The translations under genes and the position numbers were made by a program. The notes beneath the pieces are model-generated. The model was not told where the DNA came from, searched no databases, and was given only the letters and a program-made list of their open reading frames with translations. Positions 20,917 to 30,763 of a DNA stretch of 64,000 bases are shown piece by piece (positions within the stretch are counted from its first letter, which is position 1; each line of letters opens with the position of its first letter). The stretch is from contig JOKI01000022.1 in NCBI GenBank assembly GCA_000722615.1, positions 1 through 64,000 on the forward strand, read 5' to 3'. This DNA comes from Pseudorhizobium pelagicum. GTDB taxonomy: Bacteria; Pseudomonadota; Alphaproteobacteria; Rhizobiales; Rhizobiaceae.

Positions 20917-21579
20917 TCAGGCCCGGGCAAGTGCATAGCCAGTTTGCGGCTTGGCATCCGGCCCCCGCAGATACAGTGGCTTGGGCTTGGATGCACCCGC
21001 GACTTTCGCCGCACCCAGGCGGGCGACCGTCGCGATATCGAAGCGGTCGCCGCTTGAAGCCTCGGTCGACGCGTCGAGTGCGAGGGATCGGCCGGATCCA
21101 CTGAGGTCCGCAGACAGGGAAGCCACCAGCGCGGCGGTTTCCTGAGGGGACATCGCCGCCGGATCACCCAAGGGGCTTCCATCCTCGGCAAAGGCCTGGA
21201 CATAGAGTTCGCCGCGCTTGGCATCCATCGCAACGACGACAGACCGGCCCGGATTTCCTTCGAGGTATCCGAGTGCAAGCGCTTCGAGCGTGGTGACACC
21301 GACGCATTCGGCGCCAAGGGCCAGGGCAAGACCCCTCGCCGTCGCGACGCCAACGCGGATGCCCGTAAACGAGCCGGGGCCAATCACGACGGCAATCCGG
21401 CCGACCTCACTCAACTCGCGACCAGCCTGCGACAGCGCCTCGTCGATCACGGCCATGAGCCTCTCGGCATGGCCCTTGCCGATCATATCGGTGATGGCAG
21501 CAAGGACCTGACCGGTGTCGCTGTCAAAGACCGCGGCGGAGCAATCCACCCCGGCCGTATCGATTGCCAAGATTATCAT
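20917..21579 (-). CDS. tsaB: tRNA threonylcarbamoyladenosine synthesis protein TsaB
   Basis: TsaB is the inactive ASKHA-fold partner of TsaD in the complex that forms t6A37 in tRNA. The 220-residue protein starts ILAIDTAGVDCSAAV and contains VVIGPGSFTGIRVGVATARG, diagnostic of the family. It is translationally close to rimI and 15 bp from nfu. TsaD and TsaE are not in this window. Confidence 0.95.
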   Translation of the reverse strand: MIILAIDTAGVDCSAAVFDSDTGQVLAAITDMIGKGHAERLMAVIDEALSQAGRELSEVGRIAVVIGPGSFTGIRVGVATARGLALALGAECVGVTTLEALALGYLEGNPGRSVVVAMDAKRGELYVQAFAEDGSPLGDPAAMSPQETAALVASLSADLSGSGRSLALDASTEASSGDRFDIATVARLGAAKVAGASKPKPLYLRGPDAKPQTGYALARA

Positions 21580-21594
21580 CCGCCGAGGGCAGCC

Positions 21595-22161
21595 TTAAAG
21601 CGCTTCGACCGCCTGCACTTCCGGTACGAAGTGGCGAAGCAGGTTCTGGACGCCGTGCTTCAACGTCGCAGTCGAGGACGGGCAACCGGAACAGGCGCCC
21701 TTCATGTTGAGGTAGACCGTGCCGTCCTTGAAGCCCTTGAAGGTGATGTCACCACCGTCCTGCGCAACGGCCGGACGAACGCGGGTCTCCAGCAGTTCCT
21801 TGATGGTGGCGACGAGCGTCTCGTCACCTTCCTCGTAGAACTCGCCCTCTTCGTCAGAAATCTCCGCCGTGCTGGTGCCGCCCCCCATGACCGGCTGCCC
21901 GGACATGAAGTGCTCCATGATCGAGCCGAGAATGGCCGGCTTCATGTGCTGCCATTCGCCGACCTCCTTGGTGACGGTGATGAAGTCAAAGCCAAGGTAG
22001 ACACCGGTGACGCCGGGGACCGCAAACAGGCGGGATGCCAGCGGCGATGCGTCGGCCTCGCCGGCGTTGCGGAAATCGGCGGTGCCTTTTTCCATCACGA
22101 CCTTGCCGGGCAGGAATTTCAGGGTCGCCGGGTTCGGCGTTGCCTCGGTCTGGATGAACAT
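21595..22161 (-). CDS. Nfu-type iron-sulfur scaffold/carrier protein
   Basis: A 188-residue protein with an N-terminal Nfu_N domain (FIQTEATPNPATLKFLPG) and a C-terminal NifU-like domain carrying the cluster-binding CxxC in GACSGCPSS. Such proteins transfer 4Fe-4S clusters to target apoproteins. MiaB, encoded nearby, is a known type of client, but no link is shown here. The gene lies upstream of tsaB in the same direction. Confidence 0.92.
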   Translation of the reverse strand: MFIQTEATPNPATLKFLPGKVVMEKGTADFRNAGEADASPLASRLFAVPGVTGVYLGFDFITVTKEVGEWQHMKPAILGSIMEHFMSGQPVMGGGTSTAEISDEEGEFYEEGDETLVATIKELLETRVRPAVAQDGGDITFKGFKDGTVYLNMKGACSGCPSSTATLKHGVQNLLRHFVPEVQAVEAL

Positions 22162-22274
22162 CTTGCATCTCCTGAGGGCCGGTTGGCACCTTCACTTTAG
22201 AATTCTTCCAAAGAAGATAATCCCAATCATCTTTGCGTTCAAGTGCGCCTTCCGAAAACCTCCGTCAAGGCTGG

Positions 22275-22766
22275 TCAGCACAGCGCATCGATTTCCTCAT
22301 CCGTGAGGCTGTCGGGAAGAACGGTGACCGGGATGGGGAAGATTGCGCCGCGGCCGGCGATGGCCGAAACCAGAGGGCCGGGCCCTTCCTTTGCAGAGGC
22401 TGCCGCGAGAACGAGAATGGCGATGTCCCGGTCTTCTTCCACCAGGCTGTTGATCTCCTCCGTGGCATTGCCCTCGCGAATGACGATCTCCGGATCGGTG
22501 CCGATGCTCTCGCGCACCTTCTGGGCCGCCTTGGCCATGATGGCCTCGGCTTCTTCGCGGGCTTCCGCGCGCATGATCGCCTCTACGCCCAGCCACTGCT
22601 GAAAATCCCCTTCCGGGATGACGTACAGCAGGACGAGTCCGCCGTTGGAGTTCTTGGCGCGCCGCCCGGCATAGTGGACGGCGCGTTCGCATTCGGGCGT
22701 GCCGTCGATGACGGCCATGAACTTGCGGCGATGCCCCTCAAGGCGCGAAAGTCGTTTCGATACCAT
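22275..22766 (-). CDS. universal stress protein (UspA family)
   Basis: A 163-residue single-domain Usp. The core starts FMAVIDGTPECERAVHYAGRR, and the nucleotide-binding-like stretch near the C-terminus is degenerate, so ATP binding is uncertain. A strong GGGAGG ribosome site precedes the ATG. A perfect 8-bp hairpin lies in the leader. It lies between trpS and nfu. Stress induction is inferred from the family only. Confidence 0.85.
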   Translation of the reverse strand: MVSKRLSRLEGHRRKFMAVIDGTPECERAVHYAGRRAKNSNGGLVLLYVIPEGDFQQWLGVEAIMRAEAREEAEAIMAKAAQKVRESIGTDPEIVIREGNATEEINSLVEEDRDIAILVLAAASAKEGPGPLVSAIAGRGAIFPIPVTVLPDSLTDEEIDALC

Positions 22767-22788
22767 GGCAGCTCTCTTCCTCCCCGAT

Positions 22789-22807
22789 CTCGACCCGATG
22801 GGTCGAG
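22789..22807 (-). promoter_or_regulatory. perfect hairpin in the usp leader
   Basis: CTCGACCC (22789-22796) and GGGTCGAG (22800-22807) with a 3-nt loop lie 23 bp upstream of the usp start and just before the ribosome site. There is no T-run, so it is not an ordinary terminator. Operator or mRNA structure is possible. Confidence 0.4.
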
Positions 22808-22826
22808 CAGCGGAATTTATACCAAA

Positions 22827-22846
22827 GCCGGAAAATGAAAACCGGC
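22827..22846 (-). terminator. weak hairpin behind trpS
   Basis: GCCGG and CCGGC flank a 10-nt AT-rich loop; on the minus strand TTT follows. It could be a weak trpS terminator. Confidence 0.3.
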
Positions 22847-22869
22847 CCCTCTGCGGCCATCAGACACAA

Positions 22870-23934
22870 TCAGCGCAGGAAGCCGATGATGTCGAAGACT
22901 TCCGCCATCACCTTCTCGGCCCTTGCCCTTGCCCGTTCCCCGCCATCGCGCAGAATGGCATCGATGTGGGTCGTATCGCCCATCAGGCGGCGCATTTCCT
23001 CCGTGATGGGGGAAAGCACGTGGACGGCAAGATCGGCAAGCGCCGGCTTGAAGGCGGAAAACTGCTGGCCGCCGAACTCCTGCAGGACGTCGTCCTTCGT
23101 GCGGTCCGCGAGCGCCGCATAGATGCCGACGAGATTTTCGGCTTCCGGACGCCCCTTCAGGCCCTCGACCTCGCTCGGCAGCGAATCCGGATCGGTCTTG
23201 GCCTTGCGGATCTTCTTCAGGATGGTGTCGGCGTCGTCCATCAGGTTGATGCGCGACAGGTCCGAGGGGTCGGACTTCGACATCTTCTTCGTGCCGTCCT
23301 TCAACGACATGACGCGCGGCGCCGGACCTTCGATCAGCGGCTCGACCAAGGGAAAATAGCCATGGATCGGCTCTTCACCGACAACCATATCGACACCGGT
23401 GCCGGTTTCGCGGATCTTCTGCTGGAAGTCGATGTTGAACTTCTGGGCAATGTCGCGGGCCAGTTCGAGGTGCTGCTTCTGGTCGTCGCCGACGGGAACA
23501 TGGGTAGCGCGGTAGACGAGAATGTCCGCGGCCATCAGGCTCGGATAGGCAAGCAGGCCCAGCGAGGCGTTCTCGCGGTCCTTGCCGGCCTTGTCCTTGA
23601 ACTGGGTCATGCGGTTCATCCAGCCGATGCGCGCCACGCAGTTGAAGATCCAGGCGAGTTCCGCGTGCTGCGGAACGGCCGACTGGTTGAAGACGATGTG
23701 CTTGACCGGATCGATGCCCGACGCGATGAACGCGGCCGCGATGGAGCGGATCTGGTTGCGCAGGTCATCGTGCACGAGCTGGGCGGTGATGGCATGCAGA
23801 TCGACGACGCAATAAATGCAGTCGTTGTTGTCCTGCAGCGCCACGAATTTGCGGATGGCGCCGAGATAGTTGCCGAGGTGCAGGTTCCCGGTCGGCTGGA
23901 CGCCCGAGAAGACGAGCGGCTGGAAGGTGGTCAT
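22870..23934 (-). CDS. trpS: tryptophanyl-tRNA synthetase
   Basis: A class I synthetase charging tRNA-Trp. The 354-residue protein has the HIGH-like motif as [14 protein letters not shown] and the KMSKS loop as [12 protein letters not shown]. The open frame extends 40 codons further upstream, but the ATG at 23934 gives the conserved start [16 protein letters not shown]. Its neighbour upstream on the same strand would be murJ, but a plus-strand peptidase gene and 465 bp of non-coding DNA lie between. Confidence 0.97.
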   Translation of the reverse strand: MTTFQPLVFSGVQPTGNLHLGNYLGAIRKFVALQDNNDCIYCVVDLHAITAQLVHDDLRNQIRSIAAAFIASGIDPVKHIVFNQSAVPQHAELAWIFNCVARIGWMNRMTQFKDKAGKDRENASLGLLAYPSLMAADILVYRATHVPVGDDQKQHLELARDIAQKFNIDFQQKIRETGTGVDMVVGEEPIHGYFPLVEPLIEGPAPRVMSLKDGTKKMSKSDPSDLSRINLMDDADTILKKIRKAKTDPDSLPSEVEGLKGRPEAENLVGIYAALADRTKDDVLQEFGGQQFSAFKPALADLAVHVLSPITEEMRRLMGDTTHIDAILRDGGERARARAEKVMAEVFDIIGFLR

Positions 23935-24399
23935 GGTGTCCTCAATAGGCTGGTGGAGGGCCCCAGGCCGAAAGGCCATGTTGCTAACGACGGCGCTTAT
24001 GCACGCCGCCGCCTGCCCGATCAAGTGGAGGCGAGGGTCGTGCCAAGGCCTCAATCGCTCAATTCTGTCTTATTTTCGTCACATTTCGAGGTGAGCGACG
24101 GTGCGCCTGCTTCGCCAGAAGCTTTTGGAACGGCATTCCTGCATATTTTCAGAGCAAGAGGGTACGCTTTTCCTCGCGCTTCTGCATAGCTTCCTATCAA
24201 TTCCGATCAGCCTGATTCGTAAGGGACTTTGGAATGTTCTACCCCGCGCGATCGACTTTCCTGCCCGCAGGATGCATTGCAGCAAAGACTTAACCATGCG
24301 CGCCAGCAACAAACCTCCATATTTGCGCCACGTTCTGGAACGATTTTCCGCCGCACCAAAGCCGGCCCGGATGATCTCGGGCCTATTGTGGGGGATACC
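23935..24399. other. non-coding stretch between trpS and the M15-type gene
   Basis: 465 bp without a convincing gene. It should contain the promoters of trpS (minus) and of the M15-type peptidase (plus). From about 24060 on it is visibly richer in A and T than the flanking genes. Open frames here lack family features or ribosome sites. Confidence 0.5.
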
Positions 24400-24834
24400 A
24401 TGCGCATTATTTATCGTGTCGCGCTTGCCTCTCTTCTCTCGCTTGGCATGAGCGGGATTGCGGAAGCCGACAACAGCCAGAAGCGTCGTGGCAACATCTT
24501 CAAGCACGACTACACCGCTGCCTATACGGTCCAGCGGGTAAGCGTCAGGACGAGTTGCTTTCCGAACAAGCTGAAAGCAATCCTGGCCCATATCGCGGTC
24601 CAGACCGGCAAGAAGCCGATGGTCACGTCCGGGCACAGACCCCGATCCGGCCGCTCGCAGCACAGCCACTGTTACGCGGCTGACATCCGGGTCCCGGGGA
24701 TCTCCGAGAAGACCATACTTGCCGCCGCGGCCTCCGCACCGGGCATCGGCGGGATCGGTCGATACTGCAACGGCCTCGTGCATGTCGACATCGGCCCGAA
24801 GCGTCGCTGGGCCCACTGCGGTCGCCGGAAGTAG
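24400..24834 (+). CDS. secreted M15-like zinc D,D-carboxypeptidase
   Basis: A 144-residue exported protein. Residues 1-23 form a signal peptide (MRIIYRVALASLLSLGMSGI, then AEA). The metal site of the M15_3/YcbK-like family is recognisable: SGHR at 77-80, S-x-H-x-x-x-A-x-D (S89?-H90-D95 region, HSHCYAADI) and HVD at 128-130. A role in trimming periplasmic peptidoglycan peptides is inferred. It sits on the opposite strand inside the murJ-trpS run, with AT-richer DNA upstream. Its stop lies 3 bp from the murJ stop. Confidence 0.75.
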   Translation: MRIIYRVALASLLSLGMSGIAEADNSQKRRGNIFKHDYTAAYTVQRVSVRTSCFPNKLKAILAHIAVQTGKKPMVTSGHRPRSGRSQHSHCYAADIRVPGISEKTILAAAASAPGIGGIGRYCNGLVHVDIGPKRRWAHCGRRK

Positions 24835-24853
24835 ACTTTAGACCTTCGGCGGC
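24821..24853. terminator. hairpin across the M15/murJ convergent junction
   Basis: GTCGCCGGAAG (24821-24831) pairs with CTTCGGCGGC (24844-24853) with one bulged G. The 12-nt loop holds both stop codons. Confidence 0.5.
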
Positions 24854-26409
24854 TTGCGCTTGAGGTTCCGGCGGATCATCCCGCTGTCGGCGCCGCCGAT
24901 GATGAAGGCGACCGGGAAATAGACCAGCATTGCGAACACCAGAAGACAGGCCAGCGCGGCCACCTGCTGCAGGAGCGACACCTCCGGCGCGAGCCATGGC
25001 GCCGCATATGGCAGGGCATAGACCAGTGCCGCCCCCATCATGCCTGCAGAGACCAGTAGAAGCAGCGTCCGCCTCAGCAGCGCCCATTCCCACGGCAGGT
25101 CACCTCGCCACAGCAGCGCGGAGAAGAGAAGCGTGGCGTTGATCCAGCCCGCCGTGGCCTCGGCGGTAGCAATGCCCTGTTCGGCAAGGATCGGGAAAAG
25201 CGCGATCGCCAGGACAGAGTTGACGACCACCGACACGATCGTGAAGCGCATCGGCGTGCGAGTGTCTTCGCGCGCATAAAATCCCGGCTGCAGCGCCTTG
25301 ATCAGGACGAAGCCCGGAAGGCCGATCCCATACACCGCCAGAATCGAAGCCACGACCGCGGAGTTTTCCGCCGAGAATGCACCGCGCTCGTAGAGCACGC
25401 GAATGATCGGTTCGGACAGGATCCAGAGGCCGACCGCCGCCGGCAGGGTCAGGAACAGCACAAATTCGAGCGAACGGTTCTGGATACCCGCCGCCTCCTT
25501 CATGTGCCCGCCCTTCAGCGCGCGCGACAGTTCGGGAAGCAGCACGACCCCCACCGCGACGCCGACCACGCCCAAGGGCAGCTGGTATATGCGGTCAGCG
25601 TACTGAAGCGCCGCAATGGCACCGTCCTTGGTCGAGGCAATGGCCTGGCCGATCACCTGGTTGATCTGCGTGACGCCGCCGGTGATGGCAGCAGGGACGG
25701 CGAGAACGAGAAGCCGCTTGACGTTGGGCGTCATCCGAGGCCGCCGGAAGCCGATCCGGATACCCGCATGGCGGACGCCGAAGTAGACGACGGAGAGCTG
25801 TAGGACGCCGGCCACGAGGACGCTCCAGGATAGATACCAGGCTGTCAACAAGGCATCCGCGCCGCTCCACCAGGCGTAGCCCAGGGCCGCGATCATCACG
25901 ATGTTCAGGAAAACCGGCGCGATGGCTGCCGCGAAGAAATAATGCAGCGAATTGAGCATGCCGCTCATCATCGCCGTCAGCGACATGCACATCAGGTAGG
26001 GGAACATCACCGCTGCGAGCCGGACAGTCAGTGCCGACTTTTCCGGATCATCGGCGAAGCCTGGCGCAATGATCCAGTCGACCAGCCAGGGCATGGCGAG
26101 TTCCATGGCGATGGTGATCAGCATCAGCACCGAGAAGAGGACGCCGAAGACTTCCTCGGAGAACCGCCTGGCGCCATCCACGCCATTGGTCTCGATCTCC
26201 TTCGAGAACAGCGGCACGAAGGCGGCGTTGAAGGCACCTTCTGCAAAGAGGCGTCGAAACAGGTTGGGAAAACGGAAAGCGGCATAGAAGACGTCCGCCA
26301 TGGGGCCGGTCCCGAGGGCCGCCGCCATCATCGTCTCACGGGCAAAGCCGAACAGGCGGCTGCCCAGCGTGGCACCGCCGACGGTCGCGAACTTCCTGAC
26401 GAGACTCAT
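24838..26409 (-). CDS. murJ: lipid II flippase MurJ
   Basis: MurJ (MviN) moves lipid II across the inner membrane for peptidoglycan synthesis. The 523-residue protein is a MOP-fold transporter with about 14 membrane spans. It starts with the family's [20 protein letters not shown] and has the conserved FVPLFSKE and AEGAFNAAF stretch in the first helices. Its ATG overlaps the glnD stop by 4 bp (ATGA), so it is translated from the glnD message. The glnD-murJ pair is typical of rhizobia. Confidence 0.96.
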   Translation of the reverse strand: MSLVRKFATVGGATLGSRLFGFARETMMAAALGTGPMADVFYAAFRFPNLFRRLFAEGAFNAAFVPLFSKEIETNGVDGARRFSEEVFGVLFSVLMLITIAMELAMPWLVDWIIAPGFADDPEKSALTVRLAAVMFPYLMCMSLTAMMSGMLNSLHYFFAAAIAPVFLNIVMIAALGYAWWSGADALLTAWYLSWSVLVAGVLQLSVVYFGVRHAGIRIGFRRPRMTPNVKRLLVLAVPAAITGGVTQINQVIGQAIASTKDGAIAALQYADRIYQLPLGVVGVAVGVVLLPELSRALKGGHMKEAAGIQNRSLEFVLFLTLPAAVGLWILSEPIIRVLYERGAFSAENSAVVASILAVYGIGLPGFVLIKALQPGFYAREDTRTPMRFTIVSVVVNSVLAIALFPILAEQGIATAEATAGWINATLLFSALLWRGDLPWEWALLRRTLLLLVSAGMMGAALVYALPYAAPWLAPEVSLLQQVAALACLLVFAMLVYFPVAFIIGGADSGMIRRNLKRKPPKV

Positions 26410-29249
26410 GCTTCCGCCGCCTTTGGCCGGCGCTGTGCCGTCTGTGCGCGCCGATTGGGCGCCGGTGCCGGAGCGATGATGCCGGACGGCATGCCGCGCC
26501 GCAGCTCGTCCTCCTGCTCGCTCATCACCGCCTTCAGCCGCGCCGTGATATTGCCCTGGCGGTTTTCATTGGTGATCTTCGAGCCCAGAAGGTCTGTGAC
26601 ATAGAAGGTATCGATGACCTTTTCGCCGAAGGTGGTGATGCGGGCGGAGTGGATGTCGAGCGACAGGTCGGCCAGCACGGCGGTGATCTCCGCCAGAAGG
26701 CCGGTCCGGTCGAGACACTCGACCTCGATGACCGTGAACTTGTTCGACAGGCCGTTCGAGAGGATCACCGATGGCGGGATGTGGAACGTCTTGTTGCGTT
26801 TCTTGCCCTTGGCGCGCGTGGCAATGACCTCGGGCAGCCGCTTCTTGCCCGACAGCACGTCCTCTATCATCTTGCCGATGGTTGCCGCCCGGCGCGTCTC
26901 GTCCTCGTCGATCGCAAACTCGCGGTTGATGAGGATCGTGTCGAGCGCCCGGCCATCCGTCGTCGTGAAGATCTGAGCATCGGCGATATTGGCGCCCGCC
27001 GCCGCACAGGCGCCGGCGATGATCGACAGCAGCCGGGGATGGTCCGGCGCCAGAACGGTGATTTCGGTGATCGCGTGGAAGGAGTGCGTGCGCACCATGG
27101 TCGCCAGCACATGCCCGGCCCTGTCGGTGTCGCGAATGAAGTGGGCATGCCGGACCTGGTCGTCGAGGGCCACCGAGAGCAGATAGGGCTGGTAGTGCAG
27201 CGTCGAATAAACGCGGCGGTCCTTCTGGCTCCAGTCCGACAGGGCCTGGAAAAGCTCCTCCTCCGCGTGCTTTGCCCGCTCCTTGCGCGAGACCTCCGAA
27301 AAGCCGCCGGAGAGCAGAAGCTCGGTCTCGTAATAGAGGGTGCGCAGCAGCTGGCCCTTCCACCCGTTCCAGACGCCCGGACCGACGGCGCGAATGTCGC
27401 AGATCGTCAGGATCAGCAGCAACCGCAGCCGATCCATCGACTGCACCTTCTCGGCGAAGTCGGTGATCGTCTTGCGGTCATGCAGGTCGCGGGTCTGGGC
27501 GGTCATCGACATGATCAGATGCTCTTCGATCAGCCAGACCACCAGTTCCGTCTGCTTCGCGTTCAGACCGAGGCGCGGGCAGAGCTTGCGCGCAATGCGG
27601 GCGCCGGCGATGGAATGGTCCTCCTGTCGCCCCTTGGCGATGTCGTGGAGCAGCACCGCGACATAGAGCGCGTCGCGTTCCTCGACGGAGGGCATCAGCT
27701 TGTTGGCCAGCGGATGAATGTCGGCAGCCTTGCCCTGGTCGACCTCCGACAGCGCTTCCACCGAGCGGAGCAGGTGCTCGTCCACCGTATAGTGGTGATA
27801 CATGTTGAACTGCATCATCGAGACGATCCGCCCGAAGTCCGGAATGAAGCGGCCGAGCACGCCCGCCTCGTTCATCCGCCTCAGCATCAGCGCCGGAGCG
27901 CGCCGCGAGGTCAGCATGGACAGAAACAGGCGGTTGGCCTCTTCGTCCTCGCGCACCTCGTCGGTGATCAGCGACAGGGAGCGCGTCACGCGTTTCAGCG
28001 CGTCCGGGTGGAACTCCAGATCGTTGATGTCGGCGACGTGGAAAAGCCGGATGATGTTGACCGGATCGCGCTTGAAGACGTCAGGATCGGCCAGCGTGAT
28101 GCGGCCGCGGTCCTGGACGAAATCCACGGTTCCCGGGATCTTGTGGACGCGCTTGGTGAAGCGCGAGATGACGTTCTTCAGCCCTGGCGCCTCCTTGGCC
28201 TGCTCGTCTTCGAGCGCGGCGCAGAAGATGCGGGTCAGATCGCCGACATCCTTGGCGACGAGGAAATAGTGCTTCATGAAGCGTTCGACGGCCGCCAGGC
28301 CCGGCCGCGTGTGGTAGCCGAGGCTTTCCGCGATCTCCCGCTGGATGTCGAATGACAGCCGCTCCTCCGCCTTGCCGGTCAGAAAGTGCATGTGGCAGCG
28401 CACGGCCCAGAGAAAATCGTCCGACTTCTGGAAGACCTTCCACTCGTGTCGCGACAGGACGCCGAGCTTGACGAGTTCCTCCGCGTCGCGAATGCGGTAG
28501 TAGTATTTCGAGATCCAGAAAAGCGTGTGCAGGTCGCGCAGGCCGCCCTTGCCTTCCTTGACGTTCGGCTCGACCAGATAGCGCGTATCGCCCGCCTTCT
28601 GGTGGCGCTGGTCGCGCTCGGCGAGCTTGGCTGCCACGAATTCCGGGCCGGTGCCGGCGACGATCTCCGTGTCGAAGCGTTTCTCCAGATCGGCGACCAA
28701 GGCCTCGTCGCCGCAGATGTAGCGGCTTTCCAAAATCGCCGTGCGGATCGTCATGTCGGTCTTGGCCAGCTGGATGCATTCCTCGACCGTGCGGGTGGCA
28801 TGGCCGACCTTGAAGCCCATGTCCCAGAGCACGTAGAGCAGGAATTCCACCGCCTTGCGCATCGCCTCGGAGTTCTTCGCCGGCAGCAGGAAGAGAAGAT
28901 CGATGTCTGACCCCGGCGCCAGCGTATCGCGGCCGTAGCCGCCGACGGCGGCGACGGCAACCCGCGTCGCCTCCGGCTGGACCTTCTCGGCGATCGTCTC
29001 GTGCAGGACCTGGATCAGCTGGTCCTGCAACCAGGACAGCCGCCGCGCGCAGGCGAGCCCGCCGCCGTCCTTGTCGAGCAGGCTGCGGATTGTGCTGCGG
29101 CTCTCGGTGCTTGCCTTGCGCAGGATGGCGAGCAGGGCCGCACGCATCTCCAGCATCGTCTGGCTGTCGTCCTTGACCACCGCCCGGCATTGCGCCCGCA
29201 ACTGGTCCACATCGAGAATGTCGGAGAAGTCGTTCACGTCTGTCGCCAT
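26406..29249 (-). CDS. glnD: bifunctional uridylyltransferase/uridylyl-removing enzyme
   Basis: GlnD uridylylates PII proteins when glutamine is low and de-uridylylates them when it is high, controlling nitrogen assimilation. The 947-residue protein has four domains: a nucleotidyltransferase ([19 protein letters not shown], with the metal-binding aspartates), a helical linker, an HD phosphohydrolase ([15 protein letters not shown]) and two C-terminal ACT domains that sense glutamine. All key residues are visible. It is followed by murJ with a 4-bp overlap. Confidence 0.97.
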   Translation of the reverse strand: MATDVNDFSDILDVDQLRAQCRAVVKDDSQTMLEMRAALLAILRKASTESRSTIRSLLDKDGGGLACARRLSWLQDQLIQVLHETIAEKVQPEATRVAVAAVGGYGRDTLAPGSDIDLLFLLPAKNSEAMRKAVEFLLYVLWDMGFKVGHATRTVEECIQLAKTDMTIRTAILESRYICGDEALVADLEKRFDTEIVAGTGPEFVAAKLAERDQRHQKAGDTRYLVEPNVKEGKGGLRDLHTLFWISKYYYRIRDAEELVKLGVLSRHEWKVFQKSDDFLWAVRCHMHFLTGKAEERLSFDIQREIAESLGYHTRPGLAAVERFMKHYFLVAKDVGDLTRIFCAALEDEQAKEAPGLKNVISRFTKRVHKIPGTVDFVQDRGRITLADPDVFKRDPVNIIRLFHVADINDLEFHPDALKRVTRSLSLITDEVREDEEANRLFLSMLTSRRAPALMLRRMNEAGVLGRFIPDFGRIVSMMQFNMYHHYTVDEHLLRSVEALSEVDQGKAADIHPLANKLMPSVEERDALYVAVLLHDIAKGRQEDHSIAGARIARKLCPRLGLNAKQTELVVWLIEEHLIMSMTAQTRDLHDRKTITDFAEKVQSMDRLRLLLILTICDIRAVGPGVWNGWKGQLLRTLYYETELLLSGGFSEVSRKERAKHAEEELFQALSDWSQKDRRVYSTLHYQPYLLSVALDDQVRHAHFIRDTDRAGHVLATMVRTHSFHAITEITVLAPDHPRLLSIIAGACAAAGANIADAQIFTTTDGRALDTILINREFAIDEDETRRAATIGKMIEDVLSGKKRLPEVIATRAKGKKRNKTFHIPPSVILSNGLSNKFTVIEVECLDRTGLLAEITAVLADLSLDIHSARITTFGEKVIDTFYVTDLLGSKITNENRQGNITARLKAVMSEQEDELRRGMPSGIIAPAPAPNRRAQTAQRRPKAAEA

Positions 29250-29370
29250 GTCGTCCTGCTGATGCCAACTCCGCGCAGGCTATATCCGCTCCGGGGGATG
29301 CTGGACAATGTTTATCATTGCCGAGTTTTCAAAGTCGTTTTTCGTCTTGTGACACGTTACCGCGTCTGTT

Positions 29371-30387
29371 TCACCGGCTTGCAGCCTCTTTCGCTCGGCA
29401 CCGGCTGCGATATTCCGAGGGACTTTGGCCGGTGATGCGGCGGAACTCCCGGTTGAAGTTGGACTTCGTGGAGAAACCCGATTCCAGCATGACCTGGGTT
29501 GAGGACATGTCCGTCTCCTGCAGGAGGCGGCACGCTTCAGCAACCCTATACCCGTTTACAAACTGCGATACGTTGAGGCCCGTTACCCTGTTCACTGCAG
29601 CGGAAACATTCCGTGCCGGCACGCCTGCCTGCCTTGCAAGCTTCGTCAGACTGAGATCATCCCGCTTGTAGAGTTTCCGGTCCTCAAGCGCCGCCCCTAC
29701 CTTGGCGACAATTTCGCGGTCGTCGTCAGAAACTTTGGCCGTGGCGGCCGTCGCTCCGCCGGCCGAAGCGTCGTCACCGGCTGCCAGATAGTAGACGAGG
29801 ACTGCCAGGATCGGCGCAAGGTTCATCAGGCTGACGGCGACAGGCACTCCGGAGTTGCCATAGCGGCTGGCGTAGAGCCAGAGCAGCCCGTCGCTGGCGC
29901 CAAAGAAGAGCATGAGTCCGGCGGTCAGGCGTGCTGCCCGAAGAACAGCGGTAACGCGGTGGAAAGGAGCCCTTTCCACCGCCACCTCGCCGCCGGTGCG
30001 CGTCATCTGGTAAAGCAAGGCTCCATAGGCGATGAAAATAACAAGAAGCAGCGGGTCGACGAGATTGCGGTTCGCCCATACGGCCAGGGCAACGGCAACT
30101 GGGGCCGCAAGATGTACCCATTGCGACACCACCCGCTGCGTCGTCAGAGCCTGAAAGGCAAGGAACGCAAGCGGCGGCATTGCAGCGGCCGAGACGGGCA
30201 GGAATGGCGCCAGGGTTTCGATGCCATACCCGAAGCGCAGACCGATTCCCACGCCCTGCAGCGCATACAGTACCAGGAACAGGTTGAAGTAGAGGCGTGT
30301 CCCTGCAACGGCGACATGGCGCAAGCTGCGGTGAAGCACCAGAGCGAAGGTAAGGCCGGCGAGAAAGGGCAAGGGGACGGATAGCAC
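29371..30387 (-). CDS. AraC-family regulator with N-terminal membrane domain
   Basis: A 338-residue protein with six or seven hydrophobic segments in residues 1-210 and an AraC-type double helix-turn-helix in the last 100 residues (SLTKLARQAGVPARNVSAAV and FSTKSNFNREFRRITGQSPS). This architecture suggests a membrane-bound transcription factor that senses an envelope or lipophilic signal. The start is GTG with GAGAGG upstream. It lies between glnD and mutS on the same strand, with AT-richer DNA on both sides. No target gene is evident. Accessory gain is possible. Confidence 0.8.
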   Translation of the reverse strand: MLSVPLPFLAGLTFALVLHRSLRHVAVAGTRLYFNLFLVLYALQGVGIGLRFGYGIETLAPFLPVSAAAMPPLAFLAFQALTTQRVVSQWVHLAAPVAVALAVWANRNLVDPLLLVIFIAYGALLYQMTRTGGEVAVERAPFHRVTAVLRAARLTAGLMLFFGASDGLLWLYASRYGNSGVPVAVSLMNLAPILAVLVYYLAAGDDASAGGATAATAKVSDDDREIVAKVGAALEDRKLYKRDDLSLTKLARQAGVPARNVSAAVNRVTGLNVSQFVNGYRVAEACRLLQETDMSSTQVMLESGFSTKSNFNREFRRITGQSPSEYRSRCRAKEAASR

Positions 30388-30763
30388 CAGCGACCTCTCT
30401 AGCGGGGACCTTAATCGTGATCTTGGAGGCCTTTATCACGTTTCAAGTCGAATGGCAGGAGGGACAGGGCTCCATTCGGATGGCACGGAAAACATCACAG
30501 AGTCCTGAAAATGCGTCCTCGCCACCTCATCATTCCACTGCTGGCAATCTCCGCCATCGCAGATCCAGCCGATGCCTTCGAGGCCGGCACGCGCGCTGGA
30601 TGACGTACCAGCCACCCCACCGCGCGGCCGCAGAATACGTTCTCGTCACCTATCCGGCCAAGGCTGACGGGGACACGATGGCGGCGACATTCCTCGGGAG
30701 GACCTTCACAAGAAGATCTTCTTCGAGATTGCCATCTTTCTGCGCAGGAAGCTTCGTCGGGCG
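30388..30763. other. non-coding stretch with a possible gene remnant
   Basis: 376 bp between mutS and the AraC-type gene. It holds no clear complete gene. A short frame with a signal-peptide-like start lies at 30511-30603, and a frame further on reads E-D-L-H-K-K-I-F-F-E-I. This is compatible with a decayed small secreted-protein gene. Confidence 0.4.
30511..30603 (+). pseudogene. possible remnant of a small secreted protein
   Basis: A 30-codon frame reads MRPRHLIIPLLAISAIADPA and then DAFEAGTRAG before TGA. A basic start, hydrophobic core and Ala-rich cleavage region resemble a signal peptide. No good ribosome site is visible and the continuation is out of frame. It may be chance. Confidence 0.25.

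Noticed and set aside
24079-24816. 245-codon minus-strand frame opposite the M15-type gene
   Set aside because: The plus-strand gene has a signal peptide and a metal site; the minus frame has no features.
26649-28355. 568-codon plus-strand frame opposite glnD
   Set aside because: It is a shadow of glnD codon usage, with no domain or ribosome site.
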